Shown here piece by piece: positions 45,043-55,348 of a DNA stretch of 64,000 nt. The notes under the pieces are model-generated. The model was not told where the DNA came from. It ran no database searches and saw nothing but the letters and a program-made list of their open reading frames with translations. A program made the position numbers and the translations under genes. Source of the DNA: DAIOEK01 sp963828285 (lineage in GTDB: Bacteria; Chloroflexota; Anaerolineae; Anaerolineales; Anaerolineaceae); the NCBI GenBank assembly GCA_963828285.1, contig CAWHEB010000002.1:186001-250000 (forward strand), in the 5' to 3' direction. Each line of letters starts with the position of its first letter. The stretch's first letter is position 1.

Positions 45043-46707
45043 ATGGGTTTCGAATCTGAGTCGATTCAAACAAAAACTGGCCGTCTGGATGGACAAAAAT
45101 TTAAGACTTATGTCGAAGCAGCTTTGCTTTGGTTAAGGGCTAACCAGCAGGTCATTAATAATCTGAATGTTTTTCCTGTACCGGATGGTGACACGGGCAC
45201 AAATATGGTGCTCACCATGCAGTCTGCTTACAACGAAATCGCCAAATCAGAAGAGTCAAATCTGGGAAAAATGGCTCACCTGTTGGCACAAGGCGCATTG
45301 ATGGGAGCTCGTGGAAATTCAGGTGTCATCCTTTCCCAGTTGTGGAGAGGATTCGCCAGAGCGTTGGATAATTACGACTCAGCAGATGCTCTCATGCTTG
45401 CAAACGCTTTTGAAGAAGCCAGAAACACAGCCTATAAAGGTGTAGTAAAACCGGTTGAAGGGACGATTTTAACGGTCGCAACCGATATTGCAAAGAAAGC
45501 CAGAGAAATTGTTTCAGTTTCCACAGATTCTGAAATCTTATTGGATGAAGTCGTAAAAGCAGCAGATGTTTCAGTTCAGCATACTCCCGAATTATTGCCG
45601 GTATTAAAACAAGCCGGCGTGGTCGATTCTGGAGGAAAAGGTCTTTTTGTCTTACTTGAAGGAATATTACGATATATCCGAAATCAATCTTTGGAAACAC
45701 CTATCGCTGTTGTTCAAAAACTATCTTCGATGAATATGGAACAGACCATGGAATCAGTCGAACCGGGACAGGATTATGAAGTCGTCGTAGATTTTTATCC
45801 AACAAAAGAGCTCAATTTGGAGTCTTTTTACGCAGATCTGGGTGAAATGGGAACATCAATTCAGGTAGGCGAAGGTGATGGTTTCTATCGGATGCATATT
45901 CACGTGCCAACCGAAAACCGCTTCCTACCCATCGATTACACCATGAAATTAGGTACCGTAACCAAGGTTGCCATCGAAAACCTTATGGACCAGATGGAAA
46001 GTCAACAAGGTGGAACAAAGAAGGAACTGAAGCTCAATACTGTTGAACCGGGAGAGATCGCCCTTGTAACAATCAGCCCCGGGCACGGTCTTTCTGAGAT
46101 TTTTGCCAGCCTGGGAGCTAACGCCATCGTTGATGGTGGCCAAACGATGAATCCAAGCACTGAGGAAATTCTCAAAGCCTTCGAAGACTTACCGACAGAT
46201 CAGATCATCATCTTACCCAATAATAAGAACATCATCCTGGCTGCGCAAACTGCCGCATCTGTAAGTGTAAAGAAAGTAGCAGTCATACCCAGCAAAAATA
46301 TACCCCAGGGATTGTCAGCTATTCTACATTTGCAGCCTGATGGAGATTTCGACACCATTATCAAGGATATGAATGATGCATTGTCGGATGTCGAGACAGG
46401 TGAGATCACGACCGCAACCCGATCAGTTCAGATCAATGATGTGGATGTTGCCGAAGGTCAGGTGATTGCTTTACACAATGGGACTTTGATCACTTCGACT
46501 GATAACCTGCAAGAAGCCATTATTCACTTCCTCGAAGCTGCCCAAACTCAAGACCACGAACGAATCACTTTATTCTATGGATCAAACATCAAGAAATTGC
46601 AGGTTGATGAGATCGTTACTGCCATCCAGGATATTTATCCTGATCACGAGATCGAAGTTCACTCCGGTGGTCAGCCTTACTACCAGTTCATTATCTCAGT
46701 AGAATAA
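45043..46707 (+). CDS. fakA: Fatty-acid kinase catalytic subunit FakA-like (DhaL/DAK2-domain protein)
   Basis: A 554-aa protein. The N-terminal DhaL domain has NLNVFPVPDGDTGTNM (metal-binding aspartates) and MGARGNSGVILSQL. A middle region and a C-terminal DegV-like domain (TISPGHGLSEIFASLGA) complete the FakA layout. It phosphorylates fatty acids bound to a DegV-type FakB partner. The next gene, starting one base after its stop, is such a partner. Confidence 0.9.
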   Translation: MGFESESIQTKTGRLDGQKFKTYVEAALLWLRANQQVINNLNVFPVPDGDTGTNMVLTMQSAYNEIAKSEESNLGKMAHLLAQGALMGARGNSGVILSQLWRGFARALDNYDSADALMLANAFEEARNTAYKGVVKPVEGTILTVATDIAKKAREIVSVSTDSEILLDEVVKAADVSVQHTPELLPVLKQAGVVDSGGKGLFVLLEGILRYIRNQSLETPIAVVQKLSSMNMEQTMESVEPGQDYEVVVDFYPTKELNLESFYADLGEMGTSIQVGEGDGFYRMHIHVPTENRFLPIDYTMKLGTVTKVAIENLMDQMESQQGGTKKELKLNTVEPGEIALVTISPGHGLSEIFASLGANAIVDGGQTMNPSTEEILKAFEDLPTDQIIILPNNKNIILAAQTAASVSVKKVAVIPSKNIPQGLSAILHLQPDGDFDTIIKDMNDALSDVETGEITTATRSVQINDVDVAEGQVIALHNGTLITSTDNLQEAIIHFLEAAQTQDHERITLFYGSNIKKLQVDEIVTAIQDIYPDHEIEVHSGGQPYYQFIISVE

Positions 46708-47568
46708 ATGAACCCGATCACAATTCTGACCGACGCATCCATACAGCTTCCCCGCCCCACATTCCCCGGTCGAAACCTGATCGAGATACTTCCATTTAAA
46801 ATCCTCGTTCACGGGAATGTCGTTTCCGAAGATCTGGGATTCAAGATCAGCCAATTACCTTCATCTGTTGGAATGAAGGATCTGGTAACTGTTTCACCGC
46901 TTGAATATCAGGACATTTTGAATACTCTTTGCACATTAAGCGAGAACAGCCGTGCAGTCATTGCGATCACTCTTTCTTCAAAGATTTCGCCTCTTTTTGA
47001 TCTGGTTGAGAAAGCCTCCATCATTGCCAAGGGAAAGACCCAATTTCATCTGATTGACTCACAAACTACTGGTATTGGGCTTGGGTATTTGGTTCAAAAA
47101 GCAGCGGATATGGCGGTAAAAGGCGAAAAACCCAGCGATATCGAATATAAGATCCGTGGTTACATACCAAGGATCTATTCACAGATCTGTATCCCGAATA
47201 TCTCATATCTACATAAACCTGGACTTGTCGATAAACCTCAGGCACTTGTGGGTGAGATGCTTAATGTAATGCCGGTTTACACCTTTGAAGAAGGTCGGAT
47301 GGTCTCCAGTGAAAAGGTGAAGAATCCACGCCACCTGTTGGATAGCTTTCAGGAATTTATTGATGAATTTAGCGACCTGGAAACTATAGCCGTCACCCAA
47401 AGTGTTCCTCCATTGATCAGCGAAATTAAAGGTCTAAGGGATCATTCGATGATCGTTTTCCCCGGTGTTCCTTTCATCGAGCAACCTATCAATCTCGTTC
47501 TGGCTGGCATGTTTGGACCCAGGGCTGTAGCAGTTTACGCAATAGAATCTCCCAACGGTAAAAGTTAA
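46708..47568 (+). CDS. DegV-family fatty-acid-binding protein (FakB-like)
   Basis: A 286-aa DegV fold: ITILTDASIQLP at the start, LPFKILVHG, TVSPLEYQDIL, the AVIAITLSSKISPLFD loop and FHLIDSQTTGIGLGYLV, which should cradle the acyl chain, and a C-terminal GPRAVAVYA strand. It follows fakA directly and probably presents fatty acids to it for phosphorylation. Chain preference unknown. Confidence 0.9.
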   Translation: MNPITILTDASIQLPRPTFPGRNLIEILPFKILVHGNVVSEDLGFKISQLPSSVGMKDLVTVSPLEYQDILNTLCTLSENSRAVIAITLSSKISPLFDLVEKASIIAKGKTQFHLIDSQTTGIGLGYLVQKAADMAVKGEKPSDIEYKIRGYIPRIYSQICIPNISYLHKPGLVDKPQALVGEMLNVMPVYTFEEGRMVSSEKVKNPRHLLDSFQEFIDEFSDLETIAVTQSVPPLISEIKGLRDHSMIVFPGVPFIEQPINLVLAGMFGPRAVAVYAIESPNGKS

Positions 47569-47644
47569 CCCTGATTTTCTGGCAATTCGTATAAACCTGT
47601 CTATCGAAAGGGTCCCCTTTCAATTCATAGGGTAAAATACTTTT

Positions 47645-50110
47645 ATGCAGCCATCCATTGAGAAATTGATTAAATTTATTCGATTGGAATCCGAACGTGG
47701 ATTCGATAACCGCGCGGTTGTAGGTGGGTTGGAAAAGATCCTGCCGGTTTGGGAAAGTGAAGCACGCATAGATCATCTCCCTGAAGAAACCATCCAACAG
47801 GTCCGCACCGTATTCATCAATTATTCCGGTAAACCGGACACAAGATCAGAAAACCTCCAAACTCTTTGGGAAAGTATGGCAGGAATACCAAATGTCAGCA
47901 TAGGCAGCTTTCCGACACCCCGTCCACGAAGGGAAGAGAGTTCTCAAACTCCTTATGCCAATACCGGATCACCCGCAAGACAACAGTACAATGCGGCCGG
48001 TTCGACTTATTCCCCGGCAAACGGAGTAAGCCACCAGCTCAGCCTGGATGCTCCGTTGACAGTTATCTCGGGTATCGGTCCAAAAAATGCAGAAAAACTC
48101 GAAACCCTCGGGTTATCCACCTTACAGGATCTCTTATTTTATTTTCCACGTAGATATGATGATTATTCGCAGCTTCGACCGATCAGCCGGATTTTCTATG
48201 GAGAAACGGTTACGATCATCGGCGCCATCCACAGTGTAAACACCCGACCCATCCGCGGAGGATCTTCTCACATCATTGAGGCTGTATTGACTGATGGTAC
48301 CGGCAGTATGCGACTCACCTGGTTCAATCAGATCTGGTTGGCCAACCAGCTAAAACCCGGGATGCAGATCGTGGTTTCCGGAAAGGTCGAGCAATACCTC
48401 GGAAAACTGGTGATGACCAGCCCTGAATGGGAGCAGTTGGAGCAGGAGCAATTACACACCAATCGCATCGTTCCGGTTTACTCCCTAACAGCCAGCATCA
48501 CCTCAAAACTATTGCGGCGGATCATGTTTCAAACGGTCAGCTATTGGGCTCCCCGGGTGGAAGATACCGTTCCGGAATCAATTCGGACAAAAAACAATCT
48601 GATAGACCTACCATCGGCTATCCGCGAGATCCACTTCCCCGCTGACCAGGCATCTCTGGAGCAAGCGCGGAAACGGCTTGCGTTTGACGAAATATTCATG
48701 ATGCAATTAGGGGTAATGCGTCAGAAACAAAGCTGGAAGAGCGCTTCGGCTGCTGTATTCCCTGCTGACGACGCCTTGTTTGATAAATGGATTTCAGCAT
48801 TACCATATCCGCTTACGAATGCTCAGAAAAAAGTTCTTGATGAGATCCGTTCCGACCTGACCACCGGTCAACCGATGAACCGTCTTTTACAGGGCGATGT
48901 CGGTTCCGGTAAGACCGTCGTTGCTGCGCTCGGATTGTCTGTCGTCACATCGCAGAACGGCCAGGGCGCATTTATGGCTCCCACAAGCATCCTTGCCGAG
49001 CAGCATTATCGCACTCTGACAACGCTTATGTCCGATTCGATCCTGGGGGTACTACAACCGGAACAGGTCGCACTTCTGATAGGAGATACATCAACATCAG
49101 AGAAGGAACAGATCCGGGCTGGCCTGGCTAACGGCGATATTAAGTTGGTTATCGGTACCCATGCCCTCATCGAAGATCCGATCAAATTCCAAAACCTTGA
49201 GTTTGTGGTTGTTGATGAGCAGCACCGCTTCGGAGTTGAACAGCGGGCAGCATTGCGATCCAAGGGGACCAATCCCCATTTATTGGTGATGACAGCCACA
49301 CCCATTCCGCGATCCCTGGCGTTGACCTTGCATGGCGACCTCGACCTTTCCATCATGGATGAATTCCCTGCTGGAAGACAGGAGATCGATACACAGATCC
49401 TCTTCCCACGCGAAAGAGAGATCGTTTATTCAAGGGTCCGTTCGCAGGTGGAAAATGGCAGACAGGTCTTCATCGTCTATCCGCTGGTTCAATTGGAAGA
49501 TGAGAATGATGAAGCAAAAGCGGCTGTTGATGAACATGGACGGTTGCAGCGCGAAGTCTTCCCCAAACTGCGCCTTGGTTTGCTGCATGGCAGAATGAAA
49601 CCCGCAGAAAAAGACCAGGTCATGGCTGATTTCCGCGACAAAAAACTGGATATACTGGTATCAACTTCAGTGGTTGAAGTGGGTGTGGACATTCCGAACG
49701 CGACTATGATGGTCATTGAAGGCGCTAACAGGTTTGGCTTGGCCCAACTCCATCAATTCCGTGGAAGGGTTGGACGGGGTGAGTATAAATCCTACTGTAT
49801 CCTGATCCCAGAGACCGAGAACGAGACAGAGAATGAAAGATTGAAGGCACTTGTGGGTACCAATGATGGATTCGCTTTAGCGGAAATCGACCTTCGCCAA
49901 CGCGGACCTGGCGACTTTATGGGAACCCGGCAGGCAGGTTTCACGGATCTCCGTATGGCATCACTGACAGACATCCGTCTGATCGAGACTGCGCGTGAAT
50001 CTGCTTTGGAGATCTTTGCCATGGATCCGGATCTTTCTTCTGTAGAAAACAAAGCGCTGCACAAATCAGTAGACCGTTTTTGGGGAATAAACAAAGGAGA
50101 TATCAGCTAA
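47645..50110 (+). CDS. recG: ATP-dependent DNA helicase RecG
   Basis: Branch-migrating helicase that remodels stalled forks. The 821-aa protein has a wedge domain (SQLRPISRIFYGETVTIIGA), then helicase motifs GDVGSGKTVVA (I), DEQHRFGV (II), MTATPIPRSLALT (III) and QFRGRVGRGEYKS (VI). It is about 130 residues longer than typical RecG: an N-terminal extension and a helix-hairpin-helix-like TVISGIGPKNAEKLETLG precede the wedge. A TAAAAT hexamer ends 6 nt before the ATG, which suggests a leaderless start. Confidence 0.95.
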   Translation: MQPSIEKLIKFIRLESERGFDNRAVVGGLEKILPVWESEARIDHLPEETIQQVRTVFINYSGKPDTRSENLQTLWESMAGIPNVSIGSFPTPRPRREESSQTPYANTGSPARQQYNAAGSTYSPANGVSHQLSLDAPLTVISGIGPKNAEKLETLGLSTLQDLLFYFPRRYDDYSQLRPISRIFYGETVTIIGAIHSVNTRPIRGGSSHIIEAVLTDGTGSMRLTWFNQIWLANQLKPGMQIVVSGKVEQYLGKLVMTSPEWEQLEQEQLHTNRIVPVYSLTASITSKLLRRIMFQTVSYWAPRVEDTVPESIRTKNNLIDLPSAIREIHFPADQASLEQARKRLAFDEIFMMQLGVMRQKQSWKSASAAVFPADDALFDKWISALPYPLTNAQKKVLDEIRSDLTTGQPMNRLLQGDVGSGKTVVAALGLSVVTSQNGQGAFMAPTSILAEQHYRTLTTLMSDSILGVLQPEQVALLIGDTSTSEKEQIRAGLANGDIKLVIGTHALIEDPIKFQNLEFVVVDEQHRFGVEQRAALRSKGTNPHLLVMTATPIPRSLALTLHGDLDLSIMDEFPAGRQEIDTQILFPREREIVYSRVRSQVENGRQVFIVYPLVQLEDENDEAKAAVDEHGRLQREVFPKLRLGLLHGRMKPAEKDQVMADFRDKKLDILVSTSVVEVGVDIPNATMMVIEGANRFGLAQLHQFRGRVGRGEYKSYCILIPETENETENERLKALVGTNDGFALAEIDLRQRGPGDFMGTRQAGFTDLRMASLTDIRLIETARESALEIFAMDPDLSSVENKALHKSVDRFWGINKGDIS

Positions 50111-50111
50111 C

Positions 50112-50636
50112 ATGGTAAGAGCCGTTTTCCCTGGTACATTTGATCCCATTCATTATGGGCATATCGACATTGCACAACGAGCATCTTTACTATTTGATGA
50201 GATCATCATCGCAGTATATGATCGTCCACTAAAGAATCTGCTTTTCTCCCCCGAAAAGCGCCTGGAATATGTACGCATCGCTTTTGCCGACATACCCAAG
50301 ACTACCGTAGTCGGCTATAGCGGATTGACTGTGAAATTCGCCCAGAGTATTGGTGCGCAAACCATCGTCCGTGGGCTGCGGGTTTTTTCGGATTTCGAGC
50401 ATGAATTCCGCATGGGATTGGCCAACAAGCGGCTTGCCCCGGAAATTGAAGTTGTCGCATTCATTACCAGCGAACAGCATACATTTTTATCATCCACAAC
50501 CGTTCGTGAGATCGCGTCGCTTGGAGGAGATATCTCCACCATGGTACCTCCCCATGTGGCTAAAGCACTCCAGGAGAAGTTTATCGAATTAGGGCACGAT
50601 CAATCTGTTGTTCCCATGACATCACTGAGAGACTAA
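50112..50636 (+). CDS. coaD: Phosphopantetheine adenylyltransferase
   Basis: Makes dephospho-CoA in CoA synthesis. The 174-aa protein carries GTFDPIHYGHIDI (HxGH), the KRLEYVRIAF region, GLTVKFAQSIGAQTIVRGLR and the C-terminal LSSTTVREIASLGGD motif. It starts one base after the recG stop. Confidence 0.97.
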   Translation: MVRAVFPGTFDPIHYGHIDIAQRASLLFDEIIIAVYDRPLKNLLFSPEKRLEYVRIAFADIPKTTVVGYSGLTVKFAQSIGAQTIVRGLRVFSDFEHEFRMGLANKRLAPEIEVVAFITSEQHTFLSSTTVREIASLGGDISTMVPPHVAKALQEKFIELGHDQSVVPMTSLRD

Positions 50637-50704
50637 TCGACCGGTGTTTGGACCTGGTCTATTTATTGCACAAATTATCTGGTACATAATATCAGGAGGA
50701 TTCT

Positions 50705-51169
50705 ATGGATATTCAACATCTCATCGACAGGTTGGAAGAACTATTCAATGAAAGCAGGTCAATCCCGTTGACCCATAATGTTGTCATTGATGAAGATCGG
50801 TTTTTAGATATCATCGATCAGATGCGGGTGTCCATTCCTGATGAAGTAAAGAAATCGCAACAAGTATTAGCCCAGCGCGACAGGATCATTGCCCAATCTC
50901 AGGAAGAAGCCAACCGGACTATTGCTCTAGCTCGCGATAAAAGCGAACAGATGACAGCCAAGGACGTGATCAGCGAATCCGCACGAAAACAGGCTGAAGA
51001 GATCATCACTCAGGCGCATCAAGAAGCTGCTGCAACCCGCAAAGAAGCCGATGAATATGTGGTTGAGACGTTGACCGGGTTGGAAGTTGAATTGGACCGA
51101 ACATTGACACAGATCCGAAATGGGATCAAGGCATTGCAGGCCGAACATCGCAATAAAACAACAGATTAA
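50705..51169 (+). CDS. Coiled-coil protein, DivIVA/ATP-synthase-b-like
   Basis: A 154-aa protein that is mostly a long coiled coil (residues ~45-145, heptad-rich, with ARKQAEEIITQAHQEAAATR). The short N-terminus (MDIQHLIDRLEELFNESRSI) could be a membrane- or partner-binding tip. Similar small proteins sit near coaD in Chloroflexota and are sometimes labelled DivIVA-like. AGGAGG ribosome site. Function unknown. Confidence 0.75.
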   Translation: MDIQHLIDRLEELFNESRSIPLTHNVVIDEDRFLDIIDQMRVSIPDEVKKSQQVLAQRDRIIAQSQEEANRTIALARDKSEQMTAKDVISESARKQAEEIITQAHQEAAATRKEADEYVVETLTGLEVELDRTLTQIRNGIKALQAEHRNKTTD

Positions 51170-51223
51170 GTCTGCTGGATTAATCCTGAAGTATCCATAC
51201 TTCTTTCAATAAGCATGAACTCT

Positions 51224-51295
51224 TCATCACCTCTCAATTTATGAGAGGTGATGATTAATATGAAGGAGGAAGTGCTGCAGGCACTTCCTCCTTCA
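51224..51295. terminator. Tandem hairpins between convergent genes, related to the dual-hairpin repeat
   Basis: A perfect 13-bp stem (TCATCACCTCTCA) with an ATTTA loop is followed after 6 nt by a perfect 15-bp stem (TGAAGGAGGAAGTGC) with a TGCAG loop. The second stem and trailing CAACC resemble hairpin 2 of the 5-8 kb repeats. It separates the coiled-coil gene from lon. Confidence 0.65.
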
Positions 51296-51320
51296 ACCAT
51301 CCATTCCCTATTGATGATGA

Positions 51321-53846
51321 TCAATGATCGGATGAGGAAGTTTTCTTTTCTTTCTTAACTTCTGCACCAGCTTTGGGCTTTGGTTTAGTCACCCTTTTGC
51401 GGGTGATCTCGATCGGTTTGGTGGGTTCAGCATGCAGTGCGTACTTGATGACCTCATCCATATGGGTCACCGGTATGATTTGTAAATCCTGACGCGCCTT
51501 CTTGGGGATATCCACCAGATCCTTCATATTTCGTTCAGGAAGGAGGATTCGTTTCAAATTAGCACGGTGAGCTGCCAGTACTTTTTCTCGTACCCCGCCA
51601 ACTGGTAATATTCGGCCGCGTAGAGTGATCTCGCCGGTCATGGCGATATCCTTAAAGACTTCCCGTCTTGTGAATGCGGAAATAAGCGCCGTCGCCATGG
51701 TAATACCTGCAGAGGGTCCATCCTTTGGGATGGCTCCTTCCGGGATGTGTACATGAATATCCAATCGTTCAAATAATATGGGATTGATCTTCAGTTCGCG
51801 TGCTTTCGATTTAAGATAAGACAAAGCAGCCTGACCGGATTCCTGCATTACCTCACCGATCTGACCGGTGATTTGCAGACCGCCTTTGCCTTCAAAGATC
51901 AAAACTTCCACAGGCATGATATCCCCGCCTGATTCTGTCCATGCCATCGCGGTGGCCACACCCACTTCGTCCAGCTTTTCTGCCTCGGTGGCAAAAAATT
52001 GCACCGGACCCAGAAATTTTTCGACCACCGGGTTGGTGATCTTTGCTGGGAAGCGTTTTTTCTGTGATTTTAACCGGGCAACTTTCCGATACACACGACC
52101 GATCTCCCGTTCGAGGTTTCGAACACCCGCCTCATAGGTATACTCGCGTATGATCCGGCGAATGGCATCATCATGAAATGTCACTTCGTTGGGTTCGATA
52201 CCGCTTTCCTCTTCCTGTCTGGGTAACAGGAACCGGTGAGCGATCTCGAGTTTCTCTTCCTCGATATACCCCGGGAATTCGATCACTTCCATTCTATCTA
52301 ACAAGGCAGGCGGGATCGTCCCGAGGGAGTTGGCTGTGGTGATGAACATTACCTTCGACAGATCGTAGGCAAGCTCCAGATAATGGTCAGAAAATGCGTT
52401 GTTCTGCTCGGGATCGAGCACTTCGAGCAGCGCGGACGATGGATCGCCGCGGAAATCCGCTCCGAGTTTATCGATCTCATCCAGCATGAATAACGGATTG
52501 AGTGTACCCGCCCTCCGCATGGTTTGCAGAATCCTACCGGGCATGGCGCCGATATAAGTACGCCGGTGTCCACGGATCTCAGCTTCATCCCTCACACCGC
52601 CTAACGAAAGACGCACAAATTTGCGTCCCAACGCTTCAGCAATCGAACGTCCCAGAGATGTTTTCCCCGTTCCAGGAGGGCCTATAAAACACAGAATGGG
52701 TTGGCGCATCCGCTTTGGCTGCAGACTGCGAACAGCGATGTATTCCAAAATGCGGTCCTTCGCCCTGGCAAGACCATAATGGTTCTCTTCCAGAATTTTA
52801 GCCGCATGGTCTACATCCAGATTATCATCTGTGACCGTAATCCACGGCAGATCGAGGATCCAATCCAGATAGGTTCGAATAATACCCACTTCGGGCGCCA
52901 TGGGAGGCATCTGGGTTAGGCGTTCAATTTCCTTGGTTGCCTGTGAAAGCACCTCTTTGGGCAGTTTTGCGGTTTCGATCTTGGAACGTAATTCGATGAT
53001 CTCCCGCTGCCAGATATCCCCTTCTCCCAATTCGGTCTGGATCGCTTTCATCTGCTCACGCAGATAGAATTCCCGTTGACTGCGATCCACTTCGCTCTGA
53101 ACCCGGCTCTGGATCTCATCCTCGAGCTCCAGTACATCCAGCTCTTCAGCCAGTAAATGGTTGATCTTGCGCAACCGATCGACCGGCTTCAAAGTCTGCA
53201 AAAGCTGCTGACGCTCTTCAAATCCCAAGGACAGGGTGGTCGCGATAAGATCAGATAACCATCCTGGTTCTTTAATGTTCATAGCGAAGAGATTAGCCTC
53301 TTCGGGAAGCGTGCGGTCCAACTGTACACAACGCTCGAAAAGGTCTCTGGCGGTGCGCATCAATGCATCGATATTCTTGTCTACTTTTTGGGGTTCAGCG
53401 ATGATTTTTGCTTTAGCGATCAGGAATGGTTCGAACTGTACAAATTCGACCAACTCCAGCCGTCGGCGTCCCTGCACCAACGCGGAGCTGTTCCCATCGG
53501 GCATCGAGATCATCCGACCAACTGCCATCTCAGTACCAATAGGAAGAATTTCTTCAGCCGTTGGGAACTCAACATCAGGATCGGTTTGCACGATTCCCAT
53601 CATGGTCAGGTCCCGTTCGTGGGCATAATCTATTGCTTGTACTGTGGAAGGGGTTAAAACGAAAACAGGTGACACCATATGTGGAAACACAACAAGATCC
53701 CGCAATGGCAGAACCGGCAGAGTGATCAGTCCATCTTTTCCCGCTATTGCATTTCTAATATCATAAAGTTCTTCAGTCCGCTGGTGCAGTGCTGAATTAA
53801 AATCCATACCCTCATCATCGGGTGGGGGCCATTGATTACTCCGCAT
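51321..53846 (-). CDS. lon: ATP-dependent protease Lon
   Basis: An 841-aa cytoplasmic AAA+ protease. The N-terminal LON substrate domain starts near residue 38 (LPVLPLRDLVVFPHMVSPVF). The AAA+ module has GPPGTGKTSLG and DEIDKLGADFRGDPSSALLEV. The protease domain has KDGPSAGITMATALIS with the catalytic Ser and GGVREKVLAAHRA with the catalytic Lys. A basic Lys/Ser-rich tail ends the protein. folC lies 14 nt upstream on the same strand. Confidence 0.97.
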   Translation of the reverse strand: MRSNQWPPPDDEGMDFNSALHQRTEELYDIRNAIAGKDGLITLPVLPLRDLVVFPHMVSPVFVLTPSTVQAIDYAHERDLTMMGIVQTDPDVEFPTAEEILPIGTEMAVGRMISMPDGNSSALVQGRRRLELVEFVQFEPFLIAKAKIIAEPQKVDKNIDALMRTARDLFERCVQLDRTLPEEANLFAMNIKEPGWLSDLIATTLSLGFEERQQLLQTLKPVDRLRKINHLLAEELDVLELEDEIQSRVQSEVDRSQREFYLREQMKAIQTELGEGDIWQREIIELRSKIETAKLPKEVLSQATKEIERLTQMPPMAPEVGIIRTYLDWILDLPWITVTDDNLDVDHAAKILEENHYGLARAKDRILEYIAVRSLQPKRMRQPILCFIGPPGTGKTSLGRSIAEALGRKFVRLSLGGVRDEAEIRGHRRTYIGAMPGRILQTMRRAGTLNPLFMLDEIDKLGADFRGDPSSALLEVLDPEQNNAFSDHYLELAYDLSKVMFITTANSLGTIPPALLDRMEVIEFPGYIEEEKLEIAHRFLLPRQEEESGIEPNEVTFHDDAIRRIIREYTYEAGVRNLEREIGRVYRKVARLKSQKKRFPAKITNPVVEKFLGPVQFFATEAEKLDEVGVATAMAWTESGGDIMPVEVLIFEGKGGLQITGQIGEVMQESGQAALSYLKSKARELKINPILFERLDIHVHIPEGAIPKDGPSAGITMATALISAFTRREVFKDIAMTGEITLRGRILPVGGVREKVLAAHRANLKRILLPERNMKDLVDIPKKARQDLQIIPVTHMDEVIKYALHAEPTKPIEITRKRVTKPKPKAGAEVKKEKKTSSSDH

Positions 53847-53860
53847 AAATTATCCTTTTT

Positions 53861-55243
53861 CTAACTGTGTTTTTTCAGCCAGTATTCTTTTGCAGCAGCT
53901 GCAACGAAAATACTCCCTGCGACTAATACTACACCATCTTTTAAAGCCGTGTTTACCGCCGTATCATATGCGTTTTCAAAAGGCACAATTGCTGTAGCTT
54001 TACAACCCATTTGATGGGCGAAGGCTACGATCTGCTCCGGTTCTTGAGCACGCGGATGGATGGAACGGGTGGCGATCACCTTGTCGATACGGGGCAATAG
54101 ATCGATCAACATTCCACGGACATCTTTGTCTTCAGACGCGCCGAAGACTAAAGTGATTTTGCTTGATGGAAGATAATCATCCAGCGCGAGGCGTAATTTT
54201 AATGCAGAATCTCGGTTATGAGCAGAATCCAGAATCACAGTCGGATCAGTCTGTAAGACTTCCAATCTGCAAGACCAATTCACATTACGGTATCCCTTTT
54301 CAATGGCTTCGTCGCTGATTTCCACATTCTGATCACGAAGTTGAATTACGGCCAGATATGCAGTGGCGGCATTCTCCAATTGATGGGCACCTATCAATGG
54401 GATAAAGTACCTCTCAGGCACCCATTTATGGCTGATTCCTTCAATGAAAGAATTCATTTTCTGCTGCTGGATATCTCTCCATATTGCAAACTTTTGTCCG
54501 TGTAGCGAGTGTCCCATGGGACAGAAAAACACATCTTTTCCAACAGCCTTTAATGGACTCTTGTTTTTCTCAGCCGCCGCGATCAAAGCCAGATTTGCCT
54601 CACTGGATTGCGATGAACAGATCACCGGCCGACCCGGTTTGATGATGCCTGCTTTTTCATTGGCGATTTCTGTAAGGGTGTTTCCTAAAACGGATTGATG
54701 ATCGTATGATATGGTCGTAATGATCGATAGCAACGGATCGACAACATTGGTGGCATCCAACCTTCCGCCTAATCCCACTTCGGCGATCATAAAATCTACT
54801 TTTTGTTGTTCAAAAAATGAGAATGCGATCGCGGTGGTGATTTCGAAAGTTGTGATCTCAGGAACCTGATCTACAAAGGGTTTGATCTGAGCGATCAACT
54901 CAACCAGATCAGCATTGGAAATCGGAGTTCCATTGATCTGGATCCTTTCATTATAGGAGATCAGATGTGGAGAAGTATATAATCCGACTTTGTAACCGGC
55001 TTCTTTGAGGATCTGCGCCAACATGGCGCAGACGGAACCTTTACCTTTGGTTCCAGTGACATGGATTACCCGGTATTGTCGCTGCGGATTCCCCATGAGT
55101 TCCAGTAACGAAAACATCCTGGTTAAGTTGAACTTTTCGGGTGAATAAGAAAGCTGCTTTGTCAGGCTAAAATCGACGAATGAATAGAGATAATCCAGGG
55201 CGGATTGATATTTATTGTCCTCATTTTCCTGATTCTTAAGCAT
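53861..55243 (-). CDS. folC: Bifunctional folylpolyglutamate/dihydrofolate synthase
   Basis: A 460-aa Mur-ligase-type enzyme adding glutamate to folates. Seen: the P-loop VTGTKGKGSVCAMLAQIL, YTSPHLISYNERIQING, EVGLGGRLDATNVVDP, the carbamylated-lysine region NEKAGIIKPGRPVI and VILDSAHNRDSALKL. It is the first of two minus-strand genes with lon, and divergent from DUF503. Confidence 0.94.
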   Translation of the reverse strand: MLKNQENEDNKYQSALDYLYSFVDFSLTKQLSYSPEKFNLTRMFSLLELMGNPQRQYRVIHVTGTKGKGSVCAMLAQILKEAGYKVGLYTSPHLISYNERIQINGTPISNADLVELIAQIKPFVDQVPEITTFEITTAIAFSFFEQQKVDFMIAEVGLGGRLDATNVVDPLLSIITTISYDHQSVLGNTLTEIANEKAGIIKPGRPVICSSQSSEANLALIAAAEKNKSPLKAVGKDVFFCPMGHSLHGQKFAIWRDIQQQKMNSFIEGISHKWVPERYFIPLIGAHQLENAATAYLAVIQLRDQNVEISDEAIEKGYRNVNWSCRLEVLQTDPTVILDSAHNRDSALKLRLALDDYLPSSKITLVFGASEDKDVRGMLIDLLPRIDKVIATRSIHPRAQEPEQIVAFAHQMGCKATAIVPFENAYDTAVNTALKDGVVLVAGSIFVAAAAKEYWLKKHS

Positions 55244-55319
55244 ATGGATGGATTGTACTCGTGAGGATAATTGAACGCAAGGGATGTTACAGGTAACCGA
55301 TCCCTGCGGGTTATTCAGT

Positions 55320-55325
55320 TATAAT
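55320..55325 (+). promoter_or_regulatory. -10 element of the DUF503 operon
   Basis: An exact TATAAT stands 23 nt before the ATG of the DUF503 gene, a natural distance for a short leader with a GCAGGAT ribosome site. Confidence 0.5.
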
Positions 55326-55348
55326 TTAGCCACTGGCAGGATATAAAT

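Noticed and set aside
51224..51295. Attachment site or origin
   Set aside because: The two hairpins lie between convergent genes and resemble terminators and the repeat family; no DnaA boxes or integrase gene nearby.
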